Assembly (NCBI RefSeq): GCF_030269545.1
Contig: NZ_BSTN01000015.1
Span: 1-64,000 of the forward strand
DNA: 64,000 nt
Direction of reading: 5' to 3'
Source of the DNA: Actinomadura sp. NBRC 104425
GTDB taxonomy: Bacteria; Actinomycetota; Actinomycetes; Streptosporangiales; Streptosporangiaceae
The position numbers and the translations under genes were made by a program. The notes under the pieces were generated by a model. The model had not been told where the DNA came from. It saw nothing but the letters and a program-made list of their open reading frames with translations, and ran no database searches. Shown piece after piece: positions 47,476 through 56,742 of this stretch; positions within the stretch are counted from its first letter, which is position 1; every line of letters starts with the position of its first letter.

Positions 47476-48786
47476 ATGGACGACGACGCCCCCCGGCAGG
47501 GCTTGGCGCAGACGCTGGGGCTGGTGCTGCGGCCCCTGGTCTCCGGCCTCGTCGGGTCCGCCGAGCCGCTCCCGGCCGACCGGCCGTGGCCGCCCCGGCT
47601 GCGCGACACCCGGCTGCGCCGGATCCCGTTCTCGGTCGTCATGCAGGTCATCGACCTGATCATCGCGGTGAGCATCGGCTTCGGGACGTATTCGCTGCTG
47701 GCCACCGAGACGGCGAAACGCGGCCTGCAGGTGTCGTCCGGAGAGCTGGGCATCGCCGCGTTCCTGCTGGCGCTGCCGATGGCGCTGCGCGAACGCCATC
47801 CGGTGGCCGCGTGGCGGCTGCTGTGCGCGGCGATGTTCTACACCGGGATGCAGCACTGGCTGAACGTCCCGTTCCCGCCCGGCGGGTCGGTCGCCGGCGT
47901 GCTCGTCCTCTACACGGTGGCGGTGCGCTCCCCGCTCAACCTGACGGTCGGCGCGGGGCTGTGGTCGGTGCTCGGGGTGCTGCTGGTGGACCGGCGGACC
48001 GGTGGGGGCGCGGCCGTGTTCGTGGTGGTGCCGCTGCTGGTCGGCGCGTTCGTCCGGCTGCGCCAGAAGACCCGCGACGAGCTGGCCGAGCGGGAGCGGG
48101 CCGCCGCCCGCGAGCTGGCCGAGCAGCGCAAGCGGCACCGGGAGGCCGAGGCGGTGCTCAAGGAGCGCCAGCGCATCGCCCGCGAACTGCACGACGTGGT
48201 GGCCCACCACATGTCGATGATCGCGATCCAGGCGGAGGCGGCGCCGTACACCGTCCCGGAGGTGCCCGACAAGATCCGCCAGGAGCTGAAGGAGATCCGC
48301 GCGACCGCGCTGGACGCGCTCACCGAGATGCGCCGCATCCTGGGCGTGCTGCGCTCGGAGGACGGCGCGGAGACCGCGCCGCAGCCCGGCCTGGACCGGC
48401 TGGACGCGCTGGTGTGGGCGGCCCGCGGCGCCGGGCTGACCGTCAACACCAGCGTCATCGGCGACCTGTCCGCCGTGCCGCAGGGCGTCGCGCTGAGCGC
48501 CTACCGGATCCTGCAGGAGGCGCTCAGCAACGTGATGCGGCACGCTCCGGGCGCCGTCGTCGACGTCGAGCTGATCCAGCGGGAGGGCATACTCCTGCTC
48601 AGCGTGATCAACGGCCCGCCCGCCGAGGGCCGGCGGGCGTCGCCGCTGTCGCCGCCCGGCGAGGGGCACGGCCTGGTGGGCATGCGCGAGCGGGCCGCCA
48701 TGCTGGGCGGCGGGGTGACCGCCAAGCCCACCCCCGAAGGAGGTTTCGCCGTGACCGCCACGCTGCCGCTGAGGTCGGCGGCATGA
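47476..48786 (+). CDS. Membrane sensor histidine kinase, NarL type
   Basis: A 436-residue kinase with several transmembrane helices between about 58 and 200, then a coiled linker (RERAAARELAEQRKRHREAE), the phosphoacceptor helix ARELHDVVAHHMSMIA (His about 239) and an HATPase (AYRILQEALSNVMRHAPG, GHGLVGMRERA). This is the DesK/LiaS-like actinomycete type that senses envelope state. The start is leaderless. The stop overlaps the response-regulator ATG (ATGA). Confidence 0.9.
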   Translation: MDDDAPRQGLAQTLGLVLRPLVSGLVGSAEPLPADRPWPPRLRDTRLRRIPFSVVMQVIDLIIAVSIGFGTYSLLATETAKRGLQVSSGELGIAAFLLALPMALRERHPVAAWRLLCAAMFYTGMQHWLNVPFPPGGSVAGVLVLYTVAVRSPLNLTVGAGLWSVLGVLLVDRRTGGGAAVFVVVPLLVGAFVRLRQKTRDELAERERAAARELAEQRKRHREAEAVLKERQRIARELHDVVAHHMSMIAIQAEAAPYTVPEVPDKIRQELKEIRATALDALTEMRRILGVLRSEDGAETAPQPGLDRLDALVWAARGAGLTVNTSVIGDLSAVPQGVALSAYRILQEALSNVMRHAPGAVVDVELIQREGILLLSVINGPPAEGRRASPLSPPGEGHGLVGMRERAAMLGGGVTAKPTPEGGFAVTATLPLRSAA

Positions 48787-49469
48787 CGATCCGGGTGGTG
48801 ATCGTCGACGATCAGGGCATGGTGCGCACCGGGTTCGGCGTGCTGCTGAACGCCCAGCCCGACATCGAGGTGGTCGGGGAGGCCGTCGACGGCGCGCAGG
48901 CGCTGTCGGTGGTCGCCGAGCAGCGTCCCGACGTGGTGCTGATGGACGTGCGGATGCCCGTCATGGACGGCCTGGAGGCGACCCGGCGGCTGCTCAAGGG
49001 CGGCCGCGACGGGCCCGCCGAGCCCGGCGCCGCCGCCCCGAAGGTGCTCATGCTGACCACCTTCGACCTCGACGACTATGTGTACGAGGCGCTGCGCGCG
49101 GGCGCCAGCGGGTTCCTGCTCAAGGACGCCTCGGCCGACGAACTGGCCGAGGCGGTGCGGATCATCGCGGCGGGCGACGCGCTGCTGTCGCCGTCGGTGA
49201 CCCGGCGGCTGATCGCCGAGTTCGCCCGGCTGGGCGGGCCGCGCGCGCCGTCCCGGGAGCGGCTGGGCGCGCTGACCGAACGGGAGACCGAGGTGCTGGC
49301 GCTGGTCGCCCGCGGCTTGTCCAACGCCGAGATCGCCGCCGAGCTGGTGGTGGCCGAGCAGACCGTCAAGACGCACTTCGGCCGCATCCTCACCAAGCTC
49401 GGCCTGCGCGACCGGCCGCAGGCCATCGTCTACGCCTACGAGGTCGGCCTGGTCCGCCCCGGCGACTGA
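48783..49469 (+). CDS. NarL/LuxR-family response regulator
   Basis: A 228-residue regulator: receiver IVDDQGMVRTGF (about 7-18), phosphoacceptor Asp about 54 in VLMDVRMP, LLKDASADEL with the conserved Lys, and LuxR helix-turn-helix LTERETEVLALVARGLSNAEIA...TVKTHFGRIL. ATG 48783 overlaps the kinase stop. An insert GRDGPAEPGAAAP (about 78-90) lengthens one loop. It probably controls nearby envelope or export genes; targets cannot be read. Confidence 0.92.
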   Translation: MTIRVVIVDDQGMVRTGFGVLLNAQPDIEVVGEAVDGAQALSVVAEQRPDVVLMDVRMPVMDGLEATRRLLKGGRDGPAEPGAAAPKVLMLTTFDLDDYVYEALRAGASGFLLKDASADELAEAVRIIAAGDALLSPSVTRRLIAEFARLGGPRAPSRERLGALTERETEVLALVARGLSNAEIAAELVVAEQTVKTHFGRILTKLGLRDRPQAIVYAYEVGLVRPGD

Positions 49470-49614
49470 CCCGCCCGGGGCCGCCCCTGTTCCGCCGGCC
49501 CGCGTCATACCGGGGTGTGAGGCGGCAAGACGGCTCCGCGGTGTGATCCGCGCGACGGCCCGCGATTCCTAGCTTCCTGCTCAGGATCAGCCCCTGACCA
49601 GGAAGGACGCCCCC

Positions 49615-50559
49615 GTGCGCAGCCCAGCCCCCCGAAGGTTCCTGGCCGTCGGCGCGGCCCTGGCCGCGGTCGCCGCCCCGACCGCAGGGACGGGCCCCGG
49701 CCCGTACGCGCCGCCGCAGGCCCGGCCGCCGCTGTCCTCCGCCGCGCTCGACGCCCGCTACGCCGCCGTGCGCGGCGACATCCGGCGGGCGTACGACACC
49801 GCCCGCGCCGTGGGCGACGGCCCCCGCACCGAGGCGCTCAGGGCGTTTTTGGCCCCCGGCCGCCGCTTCCTGGCGTTCGACGCGCGCGGCCACGGCAGGG
49901 CCGTCGAGGTCGTCGGCGACCTGGCGCGGGCCGAACGGGTCGCGGTCGTGGTGCCCGGAGCGGACGGGCGGCTCACCAACTTCGACGACCCCAAATGGGC
50001 CGGCGGCGGCGCACGCGCCGTCTACCGGCAGGCGCGGCAGGTGGCGCCCGGTGTGCGCCCGGCGGTGGTGGCCTGGCTCGGGTACGACTCGCCCTCCATC
50101 ACGAGCGCGGCGGTGCTCACCCCGGGACGGGCCGCCGACGGCGCCCGCGAGCTCCAGCGATTCGTGGCCGGGCTGCACGGAATCAACGGGCGCGCCCGGG
50201 TGGCGCTGCTGTGCCACAGCTACGGCTCGGTGGTGTGCGTCCAGGCGGCCGGTGCGGTGCGGGCAGAGGACATCGCGCTGTACGGCAGCCCCGGTGTCAC
50301 CGCCTCCTCGGTCGCCGACATGCACACCGGCGCGCGCGTGTGGGCGGGGCGGGCCGGTGGCGACTGGACCCGGTACGTGCCGAAGCTGCAGGTGGCCGGG
50401 CTCGGCTTCGGCCCGGACCCCGTAAGCCCTTCCTTCGGGGCGCTGCGCTTCGCCGCCGGGGCGGGCACGCACAGCGAGTACCTGCGCCCCGGGTCGGTGT
50501 CACTGCGCAACCTGACGTTCATCGCGCTCGGCCGCATCTCCGAGGTGACCCATGCGTGA
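49615..50559 (+). CDS. Secreted DUF1023-type alpha/beta hydrolase, copy 1
   Basis: A 314-residue protein with a short signal peptide (about 1-25). The family blocks are VAVVVPGADGRLTNFDD, VAWLGYDSPS, the nucleophile elbow ALLCHSYGSVVC, DIALYGSPG, and the His-bearing end THSEYLRPGSVSLRNLTFIALG. These belong to the actinobacterial DUF1023 alpha/beta hydrolase family, substrate unknown. GTG 49615 has AGGAAGGA upstream. It overlaps the acyltransferase start by 8 bases and is closely related to the product of 51825-52919. Confidence 0.85.
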   Translation: MRSPAPRRFLAVGAALAAVAAPTAGTGPGPYAPPQARPPLSSAALDARYAAVRGDIRRAYDTARAVGDGPRTEALRAFLAPGRRFLAFDARGHGRAVEVVGDLARAERVAVVVPGADGRLTNFDDPKWAGGGARAVYRQARQVAPGVRPAVVAWLGYDSPSITSAAVLTPGRAADGARELQRFVAGLHGINGRARVALLCHSYGSVVCVQAAGAVRAEDIALYGSPGVTASSVADMHTGARVWAGRAGGDWTRYVPKLQVAGLGFGPDPVSPSFGALRFAAGAGTHSEYLRPGSVSLRNLTFIALGRISEVTHA

Positions 50560-51721
50560 CGCGCGGCGGCCGGGCCTTGCATCCCGCATCGAGGCGGCGA
50601 CACCGCCCGACCGCGACCGCGCCGTCGACGCACTGCGCGCGCTGGCCATCCTGGGCGTGGTGCTGGGGCACTGGTGCGTCACCGCGTTCGTGTCCACGGG
50701 GGACGGGCGGCTGCGGGTGACCAGCCCCCTGTCGGCGATGCCGCACCTGGCGCCGGTCTCCTGGGTGCTGCAGACGCTCGCGGTGTTCTTCCTCGTGGGC
50801 GGCTACACGGCGGCGAAAGGGCACCGCGCCGGACAGCCGTACCTGCCGTGGGCGCGCCGCCGCCTGGCGCGGCTGGCGCGTCCCGTGCCCGTGCTGCTGC
50901 TGGCGTGGGCGGCGGCCATGCCCGCGTTGGCGTGGGCGGGCCTGCCGTCCGGCACGCTGCACGCCCTGTTGAAGCTGGTGCTGAGCCCGCTGTGGTTCCT
51001 GGGCGTGTACGGGACGCTCACCGTCCTCACCCCCGTGGTGGTGATGCTGTGGAACCGGCTGGGCATGCGGGGCCTGCTGTTCCCTCTGGCCGCGACCGCG
51101 CTCATCGACCTGGGCCGGTTCGGTCTGGACGCGCCCGCCTGGATCGGCTGGGGCACCGTGCTGACCGGTTGGCTCGTGCCGTTCTACCTGGGGGTGGCGT
51201 GGGCGCACGGCGCCTTGGCCCCGCTCCGTGCCGGCTGGGTGCTGCTGGCCGGTGGCGCCACGGCTGCGGCCGTGTTGGTGCTGTGGGCGGGATACCCGGC
51301 GAGCATGGTGGGGGTGCCGGGCGCCGAGGTGTCCAACTTGAACCCGCCCACCCTGGCGGCGATGGCGTTCGGCATGGCGCAGTGCGGTTTGGCGCTGCTG
51401 GCACGCGGGCCGCTCACGCGTCTGACGCGGCGGCCCGGGGTCTGGGCCGCGGTCGCGCTGGCCAACCTGTCCGCCATGACGATCTTCCTGTGGCACCAGA
51501 CGGCCATGATGTCCGTCACCGTGGCGGCCGCGGCGGCCGGCGGCCCGCTGCCCGGGCTGCACACCGTCCCCGACCGGGCGGCGTGGATCCCCGTCCGGCT
51601 GGCGTGGCTTCCGGTCTTCGCGCTCGCCCTGGCCGTGCTGTGGGCCCTGGCGCACCGGTTCGAACGGCCCCGCCCGCACCGAGCCAACCCCGGCGCCGTC
51701 CCGTACATCACACAAGAGTGA
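50552..51721 (+). CDS. Membrane acyltransferase, family 3 (OafA-like)
   Basis: A 389-residue protein with about ten transmembrane helices. It begins with the family motif DRAVDALRALAILGVVLGHW (conserved R and H; residues about 22-41), and has FFLVGGYTAAKG and FLWHQTAMM later. These enzymes acylate extracytoplasmic sugars, lipids or glycans. ATG 50552 overlaps the hydrolase end. Flanked by two related secreted hydrolases, it may add acyl groups that these enzymes remove or transfer; that is inference. Confidence 0.88.
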   Translation: MRDARRPGLASRIEAATPPDRDRAVDALRALAILGVVLGHWCVTAFVSTGDGRLRVTSPLSAMPHLAPVSWVLQTLAVFFLVGGYTAAKGHRAGQPYLPWARRRLARLARPVPVLLLAWAAAMPALAWAGLPSGTLHALLKLVLSPLWFLGVYGTLTVLTPVVVMLWNRLGMRGLLFPLAATALIDLGRFGLDAPAWIGWGTVLTGWLVPFYLGVAWAHGALAPLRAGWVLLAGGATAAAVLVLWAGYPASMVGVPGAEVSNLNPPTLAAMAFGMAQCGLALLARGPLTRLTRRPGVWAAVALANLSAMTIFLWHQTAMMSVTVAAAAAGGPLPGLHTVPDRAAWIPVRLAWLPVFALALAVLWALAHRFERPRPHRANPGAVPYITQE

Positions 51722-51824
51722 CCCGGGCAGCGGAGCACTGCGGTGAACGCGCGGGGCAGACGGACACGCACGACGACCCCCGGATGCGCGGAGCACCCTC
51801 CCCCATCCGGTAGAAAGACGTACC

Positions 51825-52919
51825 ATGCCGCCACGAGCTGCGGAAACGCGACCGTCCCCGCCTGCCGGACGGTCCTGCGAAGCGTCCCCGGACGCGCCGC
51901 CGGACGATCCTCCGGCCGCGTCCGGACGCAGTGTCCGGCGGCGCCTGCGCCGGGCCCTCGCCTGCACCGTGACGATCTGCGCCCTGCTGCTCACCAACGC
52001 CGGAACCGGCCACGCCGACCCCTACGCCGCCCCCGGCCCCGCCCCCGTGCTCGCCCCGTCCACCCTGGACGCCCGCTACGCCACCGAACGCCGCGCCATC
52101 GAGCAGGCCCTCGCAACCGCCCGCGAGGTGGGCGACGACGAACGCGCCAGGGCGCTGGGCGCGTTCCTGCAGCCGGGCAGGCGGTTCCTGTACTTCGACG
52201 CGCGCGGCGACGGACGGGCCATCGAGGTAATCGGCGACCTGACACGCGCACGACGCGTGGTGCTCCTGGTCCCGGGAGCCGACACGACGCTGTCGTATTT
52301 CGACGACCGGGCCGGCAAGCCGTGGTCCACCCCCGCGGGCGGGGCACGCGCGATATGGCGGCAGGCGCACACGGTGACCTCCGACCCCGGCATCGCGGTC
52401 GTGGCATGGCTGGGGTACGCGGCGCCGCGCACGTTCAGCAGCGACGTACTGACCGACGAGCGGGCCGGGCAGGGCGCGGCGTCGCTGCGCCGTTTCCTCC
52501 GCCGGCTGCACCGCGTCAACAGTCACGCCCATGTGGCGCTGCTGTGCCACAGCTACGGCTCGGTGGTGTGCGGACGCGCCGCCCTGGCCGGATCCGGCAC
52601 GGCCGGGGACGCCTGGCGCAGCGTCACCGACATCGCCCTGTACGGCAGCCCCGGCACCACGGCGTGGTCGGCGAAGCGCCTGGGCGGCACCGCGCGCGTG
52701 TGGGCGGGACGCGGTTCCGCCGACTGGATGCAGGACGTGCCGCACGTGCGCATCTTCGGCATCGGCCTGGGCCCCGACCCCGTGTCGCCCGAGTTCGGCG
52801 CCCGCGTGTTCGACGCGGGCGGCAGCGGCCACAGCGACTACCTCGCCCCGGGCTCGCCGTCGCTGCGCAACCTCACCTACATCGCTCTGGGACGTCCCCA
52901 GGACGTCACCCGGGGCTGA
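51825..52919 (+). CDS. Secreted DUF1023-type alpha/beta hydrolase, copy 2
   Basis: A 364-residue paralogue of the 49615 product. The signal peptide comes after a 45-residue Arg/Pro-rich extension (hydrophobic core ALACTVTICALLLTNAGTGHA about 46-66). The same blocks follow: VVLLVPGADTTLSYFDD, VAWLGYAAPR, LLCHSYGSVVC (Ser nucleophile), DIALYGSPG, HSDYLAPGSPSLRNLTYIALG. The family is identical and the two copies differ mostly in the N-terminus. ATG 51825 has only a weak AGAAAG site. Confidence 0.85.
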   Translation: MPPRAAETRPSPPAGRSCEASPDAPPDDPPAASGRSVRRRLRRALACTVTICALLLTNAGTGHADPYAAPGPAPVLAPSTLDARYATERRAIEQALATAREVGDDERARALGAFLQPGRRFLYFDARGDGRAIEVIGDLTRARRVVLLVPGADTTLSYFDDRAGKPWSTPAGGARAIWRQAHTVTSDPGIAVVAWLGYAAPRTFSSDVLTDERAGQGAASLRRFLRRLHRVNSHAHVALLCHSYGSVVCGRAALAGSGTAGDAWRSVTDIALYGSPGTTAWSAKRLGGTARVWAGRGSADWMQDVPHVRIFGIGLGPDPVSPEFGARVFDAGGSGHSDYLAPGSPSLRNLTYIALGRPQDVTRG

Positions 52920-53006
52920 CCCCCGCGTCCGTTACCGGCCGGTCCAGGCGCCCTCGGAGGGACCGGTGAGCATGGACACCTCCCAGGTGGTGGCACCCTT
53001 GGGGAG

Positions 53007-54188
53007 GTGGACAGCACCAACGAGGCCGCCCTGAGAGAGCAGACCACGCTGCGTTTGGAGAAGGCCATGGGGTCCTTCGGGACCGCCGCACTGGCCAAGA
53101 TGGAGCAACAGCTTCCGTGGTTCCGGCGCATGCCCCCCGAGCAGCGCTCCTGGATCGGGCTGGTCGCCCAGGCGGGCATCGCCGCGTTCGTGGAGTGGTT
53201 CAAAAGCGCCGAACGCACCCGCCCCGCCATCGCCGGCGAGGTGTTCGGCACCGCCCCGCGCGACCTGATGCGGTCGATAAAGCTGCAGCACACCATCGAC
53301 ATGATCCGCGTCATCATCGACGTGGTGGAGACGCGGCTGGACGAGCTGGCCGCGCCCGGCGGCGAGGCGCAGCTGCGCGAGGCGATCCTGCGCTACACCC
53401 GCGACGTGGCGTTCGGCGCCGCCCAGGTGTACGCGCGCGCCGCCGAGACGCGCGCCGCCTGGGACGCCCGCCTGGAGGCGCTGGTGGTGAACGCGGTGCT
53501 GCGCGGCGAGGTGGACGACGGCATGCACTCCTGGGCGGCCGCCCTCGGGTGGACGTCCAAACCCGTCACCGTCATCGCCGGGTACACCCCCGAGGACGAG
53601 GAGCCCGAGGTCACCATCGACCAGATGCAGCTGGCGTCCCGCCGCGCCCGGGTCGACGTGCTGGCCGGCGTGCAGGGCCGCCGCGTCATCGTCATCGTGG
53701 GCGGCGCCGCCGACCCGCTGGAGGCGTCCCGCCCCATCGCGGCCAAGTGCGGCCCCGGCCCCGTCGTGGTCGGCCCGCAGGTCGGCGACCTGTACGACGC
53801 CACCGTCTCGGCGCGCGCCGCGCTCGCCGGGCTGCGCGCCGCCGCCGGGTGGCCGGACGCGCCGCGCCCCGTCCTGGCCGCCGAGCTGCTGCCCGAACGC
53901 GCCCTCGACGGCGACGAGGAGGCCCGCCGGTACCTCGTCGAGCAGGTCTACAACCCGATGTGCGCGGCGGGCGCCCCCTTGCTGGACACCCTCACCACCT
54001 ACTTGGAGCAGGGCTCGTCGCTGGAGGCCACGGCGCGGCTGCTGTTCGTCCACCCCAACACCGTGCGCTACCGGCTGCGCCGCGTCGCCGAACTCACCGG
54101 GCTGACGCCGACGGACGGCCGCAACGCCTTCACGCTGCGGATCGCGCTCGTCCTCGGCCGCTTCAGCCAACGCCCCCCGCGGACCTAG
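53007..54188 (+). CDS. fasR: PucR-family transcriptional activator of the FAS operon, FasR-like
   Basis: A 393-residue regulator with a central GGDEF-like/low-conservation part and a C-terminal PucR helix-turn-helix: LLDTLTTYLEQGSSLEATARLLFVHPNTVRYRLRRVAELTG (about 325-365). It is directly upstream of fabD-fabH-acpP-fabF-accD; in Streptomyces coelicolor FasR from the same position activates that operon. GTG 53007 touches GGGGAG; an internal ATG at 53067 with GGAGAAGG is an alternative. The name is by position and family. Confidence 0.82.
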   Translation: MDSTNEAALREQTTLRLEKAMGSFGTAALAKMEQQLPWFRRMPPEQRSWIGLVAQAGIAAFVEWFKSAERTRPAIAGEVFGTAPRDLMRSIKLQHTIDMIRVIIDVVETRLDELAAPGGEAQLREAILRYTRDVAFGAAQVYARAAETRAAWDARLEALVVNAVLRGEVDDGMHSWAAALGWTSKPVTVIAGYTPEDEEPEVTIDQMQLASRRARVDVLAGVQGRRVIVIVGGAADPLEASRPIAAKCGPGPVVVGPQVGDLYDATVSARAALAGLRAAAGWPDAPRPVLAAELLPERALDGDEEARRYLVEQVYNPMCAAGAPLLDTLTTYLEQGSSLEATARLLFVHPNTVRYRLRRVAELTGLTPTDGRNAFTLRIALVLGRFSQRPPRT

Positions 54189-54202
54189 CCCACGCCCTGC
54201 AC

Positions 54203-54286
54203 GATGCGCTGCCCGACGTCCTGCCCGATGCGATGCCCGATGCCCTGCCCGATGCGATGCTCGATGCCCTGCCCGATGTGATGCCC
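54203..54286. repeat. Seven 12-bp tandem repeats between fasR and fabD
   Basis: Units of the form GATGC(C/G)(C/A)TGCCC run without interruption from 54203 to 54286, with a degenerate eighth unit before. They begin 15 bases after the fasR stop. In one frame they spell D-A-(L/M)-P tetrads. It could modulate read-through into fabD or be simple slippage. Confidence 0.8.
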
Positions 54287-54408
54287 GCCCTTTCCCCGGG
54301 CATGACGTCTGATTCTCCCGCCTTGTAGGGGTCGTACAAAGGGCCCCGGCGAAAGTTGGTCGCGATCGGCATCGGCACCGCGGAAGGCCAGAGGGAAAGC
54401 TGGGGCGT

Positions 54409-55326
54409 GTGATTCTCCTCGCCTCGCCCGGTCAGGGCGCCCAGACCCCAGGATTTCTGAGTCCGTGGCTTGAGGTACCCGGTGTCGCCGACCGCCTGGC
54501 ATGGTGGTCCGCGGTCACCGGGCTCGACCTGGTCCGCTATGGGACCGGCGCGGACGCCGAGGAGATCCGCGACACCGCCGTGGCCCAGCCGCTGCTGGTC
54601 GCCGCGGCCCTGGCCGCGTTCGAGACGCTGTACCAGGGCGGCGACCGGCCGGACGCGGTGGCCGGGCACAGCGTCGGCGAGCTGGCCGCCGCCGCGATCG
54701 CCGGGGTGCTGTCGCCGGAGGCCGCGCTGGTGCTGGTGCGCGAACGCGGCCGCGCGATGGCCGAGGCCGCCGCCGTCACCGAGACCGGCATGACCGCCGT
54801 GCTCGGCGGCGACCCCGACGAGGTCCTCGCCGCCATCGAACGGCACGGCCTGACCCCCGCCAACGTCAACGGCGCCGGACAGATCGTGGCCGCCGGGACG
54901 GTGGAGCGGCTCGCCGCGCTCAAGGACGACCCGCCGGCCGGGGCGCGGCTGCGCCCGCTGTCGGTGGCGGGCGCGTTCCACACCGAGCACATGGCCCCGG
55001 CCGTCGACACGCTGCGCCGCCTGGCGCCCGGTGCGCCGGTCGCCGACCCCGCCGTCGCGCTGCTGTCCAACCGGGACGGCGCGGTGGTGCGCGACGGCCG
55101 CGACTACCTCGGCCGCCTCGTCGAGCAGGTCAGCGCCCCCGTCCGCTGGGACCGCTGCATGGCGACCATGCGCGAGCTGGGCGTCACCGCGATCATCGAG
55201 CTGCCGCCCGCCGGCACGCTCACCGGCATCGCCCGGCGCGAGCTCAAGGGTGTGGAGCTGCTCGCCCTGAAGACCCCCGGGGACCTCGACAAGGCCCGCG
55301 ATCTGATCAAGGCGCACACGTCATGA
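54409..55326 (+). CDS. fabD: Malonyl-CoA:ACP transacylase
   Basis: The 305-residue transacylase loads malonyl from CoA to ACP for fatty acid elongation. It has the GQGAQ oxyanion block (about 9-13), GHSVGE with nucleophile Ser88, and AGAFHTEHM with the catalytic His (about 197). GTG 54409 is the start. Its TGA overlaps the fabH ATG, so FabD and FabH are made from one message. Confidence 0.93.
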   Translation: MILLASPGQGAQTPGFLSPWLEVPGVADRLAWWSAVTGLDLVRYGTGADAEEIRDTAVAQPLLVAAALAAFETLYQGGDRPDAVAGHSVGELAAAAIAGVLSPEAALVLVRERGRAMAEAAAVTETGMTAVLGGDPDEVLAAIERHGLTPANVNGAGQIVAAGTVERLAALKDDPPAGARLRPLSVAGAFHTEHMAPAVDTLRRLAPGAPVADPAVALLSNRDGAVVRDGRDYLGRLVEQVSAPVRWDRCMATMRELGVTAIIELPPAGTLTGIARRELKGVELLALKTPGDLDKARDLIKAHTS

Positions 55327-56303
55327 CGGCCGCCGAGAGCTTCACGCTGCGCCTGCCCGAGGGCGCGCCCGGCGCCCGCATCGTGGCGTTCGGCGACTAC
55401 CAGCCCGCCCGGGTCGTCACCAACGACGACCTGGCCCGGATCGTCGACACCAACGACGAGTGGATCCGCACCCGCGTCGGCATCCGCGAACGCCGCATCG
55501 CCGCGCCCGACGAGACCGTCGGCGACATGGCCGTGCAGGCCGGCGGCAAGGCGCTGGCCGCCGGCGGCGTGTCCCCCGAGGACATCGACCTGGTGATCGT
55601 GGCGACCTGCTCCTACGAGACGCCCATCCCCAACCAGGCCGCCCGCGTCGCGCACCGGCTCGGCATCAAGGCCCCCGGCGCGTTCGACCTGAACGCCGCC
55701 TGCGCCGGGTTCTGCTACGCGCTGGAGACCGCCGCCTCGGCCGTGCGCACCGGCACCGCCCGCAACGCGCTGGTGGTCGGCGCCGAGAAGATGTCCAACT
55801 GGATCGACTGGAACGACCGTTCGACCTGCATCATCTTCGCCGACGGCGCGGGCGCGGCGGTCGTCACCGCCGCCGACGAGCCGGGCGTGGGCCCGGTGGT
55901 GTGGGGCAGCGCCGGCGACCTGGCCGACAAGATCGTCGTGGCGGACCGGCAGTCGTTCATCCGGCAGGAGGGCCAGGCGGTGTTCCGCTGGGCCACCACC
56001 GCGGTCGCGCCCGTCGCGCTGGCCGCCTGCGAACGCGCCGGGGTCGCCCCCGAGGAGCTGGCGGCCCTGGTGCCGCACCAGGCCAACCTGCGTATCGTTG
56101 ACGCGATCGCGCGGCGGCTCAAGGCGGTCAACGCCGTGGTGGCCGACGACATCGTCCACTCCGGCAACACGTCGGCGGCGTCCATCCCCATGGCGCTGTC
56201 GCGCATGATCGAACGCGGCGACGTGCCGTCCGGCGCCCCGGCCCTGCTGGTCGGGTTCGGCGCCGGGCTGTCCTACGCCGCCCAAGTCATCCGGATTCCC
56301 TGA
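55323..56303 (+). CDS. fabH: 3-oxoacyl-ACP synthase III
   Basis: The 326-residue condensing enzyme starts fatty acid chains by joining an acyl-CoA (in actinomycetes often a branched one) to malonyl-ACP. The catalytic triad is Cys127 (AACAGF), His252 (PHQANLR) and Asn282 (SGNTSAAS). VGIRERR near the start and GFGAGLSYA at the end are standard. ATG 55323 overlaps the fabD stop. The substrate choice sets iso/anteiso chains but cannot be read from sequence. Confidence 0.94.
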   Translation: MTAAESFTLRLPEGAPGARIVAFGDYQPARVVTNDDLARIVDTNDEWIRTRVGIRERRIAAPDETVGDMAVQAGGKALAAGGVSPEDIDLVIVATCSYETPIPNQAARVAHRLGIKAPGAFDLNAACAGFCYALETAASAVRTGTARNALVVGAEKMSNWIDWNDRSTCIIFADGAGAAVVTAADEPGVGPVVWGSAGDLADKIVVADRQSFIRQEGQAVFRWATTAVAPVALAACERAGVAPEELAALVPHQANLRIVDAIARRLKAVNAVVADDIVHSGNTSAASIPMALSRMIERGDVPSGAPALLVGFGAGLSYAAQVIRIP

Positions 56304-56356
56304 CGTACGCGGGGCCCGACCCGACGACGATCCGACCACAAAGGAGAGCACACACC

Positions 56357-56608
56357 ATGGCAGTCGCCACCGAGCAGGAGATCCTGGCCGGCCTCGCCGA
56401 GATCATCGACGAGATCGTGGGGATCGACAAGTCCGAGGTGACCCCCGAGAAGAACTTCGTCGACGACCTGGACATCGACTCGCTGTCGATGGTGGAGATC
56501 GCGGTGGCCGCCCAGGACAAGTTCGGCGTCGAGATCCCCGACGACCAGCTCAAGGACCTCAAGACGGTCAAGGACGTCGTCGTCTACGTCCAGAACCTGC
56601 AGCAGTAA
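56357..56608 (+). CDS. acpP: Acyl carrier protein
   Basis: An 83-residue acidic carrier. The phosphopantetheine attachment is Ser42 in DIDSLSMVE, preceded by FVDDL. It shuttles growing chains between the Fab enzymes. AAGGAG is about 11 bases before ATG 56357. It lies 53 bases after fabH in the operon. Confidence 0.95.
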   Translation: MAVATEQEILAGLAEIIDEIVGIDKSEVTPEKNFVDDLDIDSLSMVEIAVAAQDKFGVEIPDDQLKDLKTVKDVVVYVQNLQQ

Positions 56609-56742
56609 GGCCGCCGGCGGCGGGCGGCGCGGCGCGCACCGGAGGGGGTGCCGCCGCGCCGCCGGCCGCGTTCCCGACTCCGGCGCCGCCCGCCGCCCCG
56701 TGGAGCCGCCCGCCTCCCCCAGTTCGCTAGGAGCACTCTCAA

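Noticed and set aside
53117..54328. Alternative frame over fasR that reads through the 12-bp repeats as D-A-L-P tetrads
   Set aside because: Upstream of the repeats the frame is Arg/Gly low complexity and out of phase with the PucR domain; no start signal is seen.
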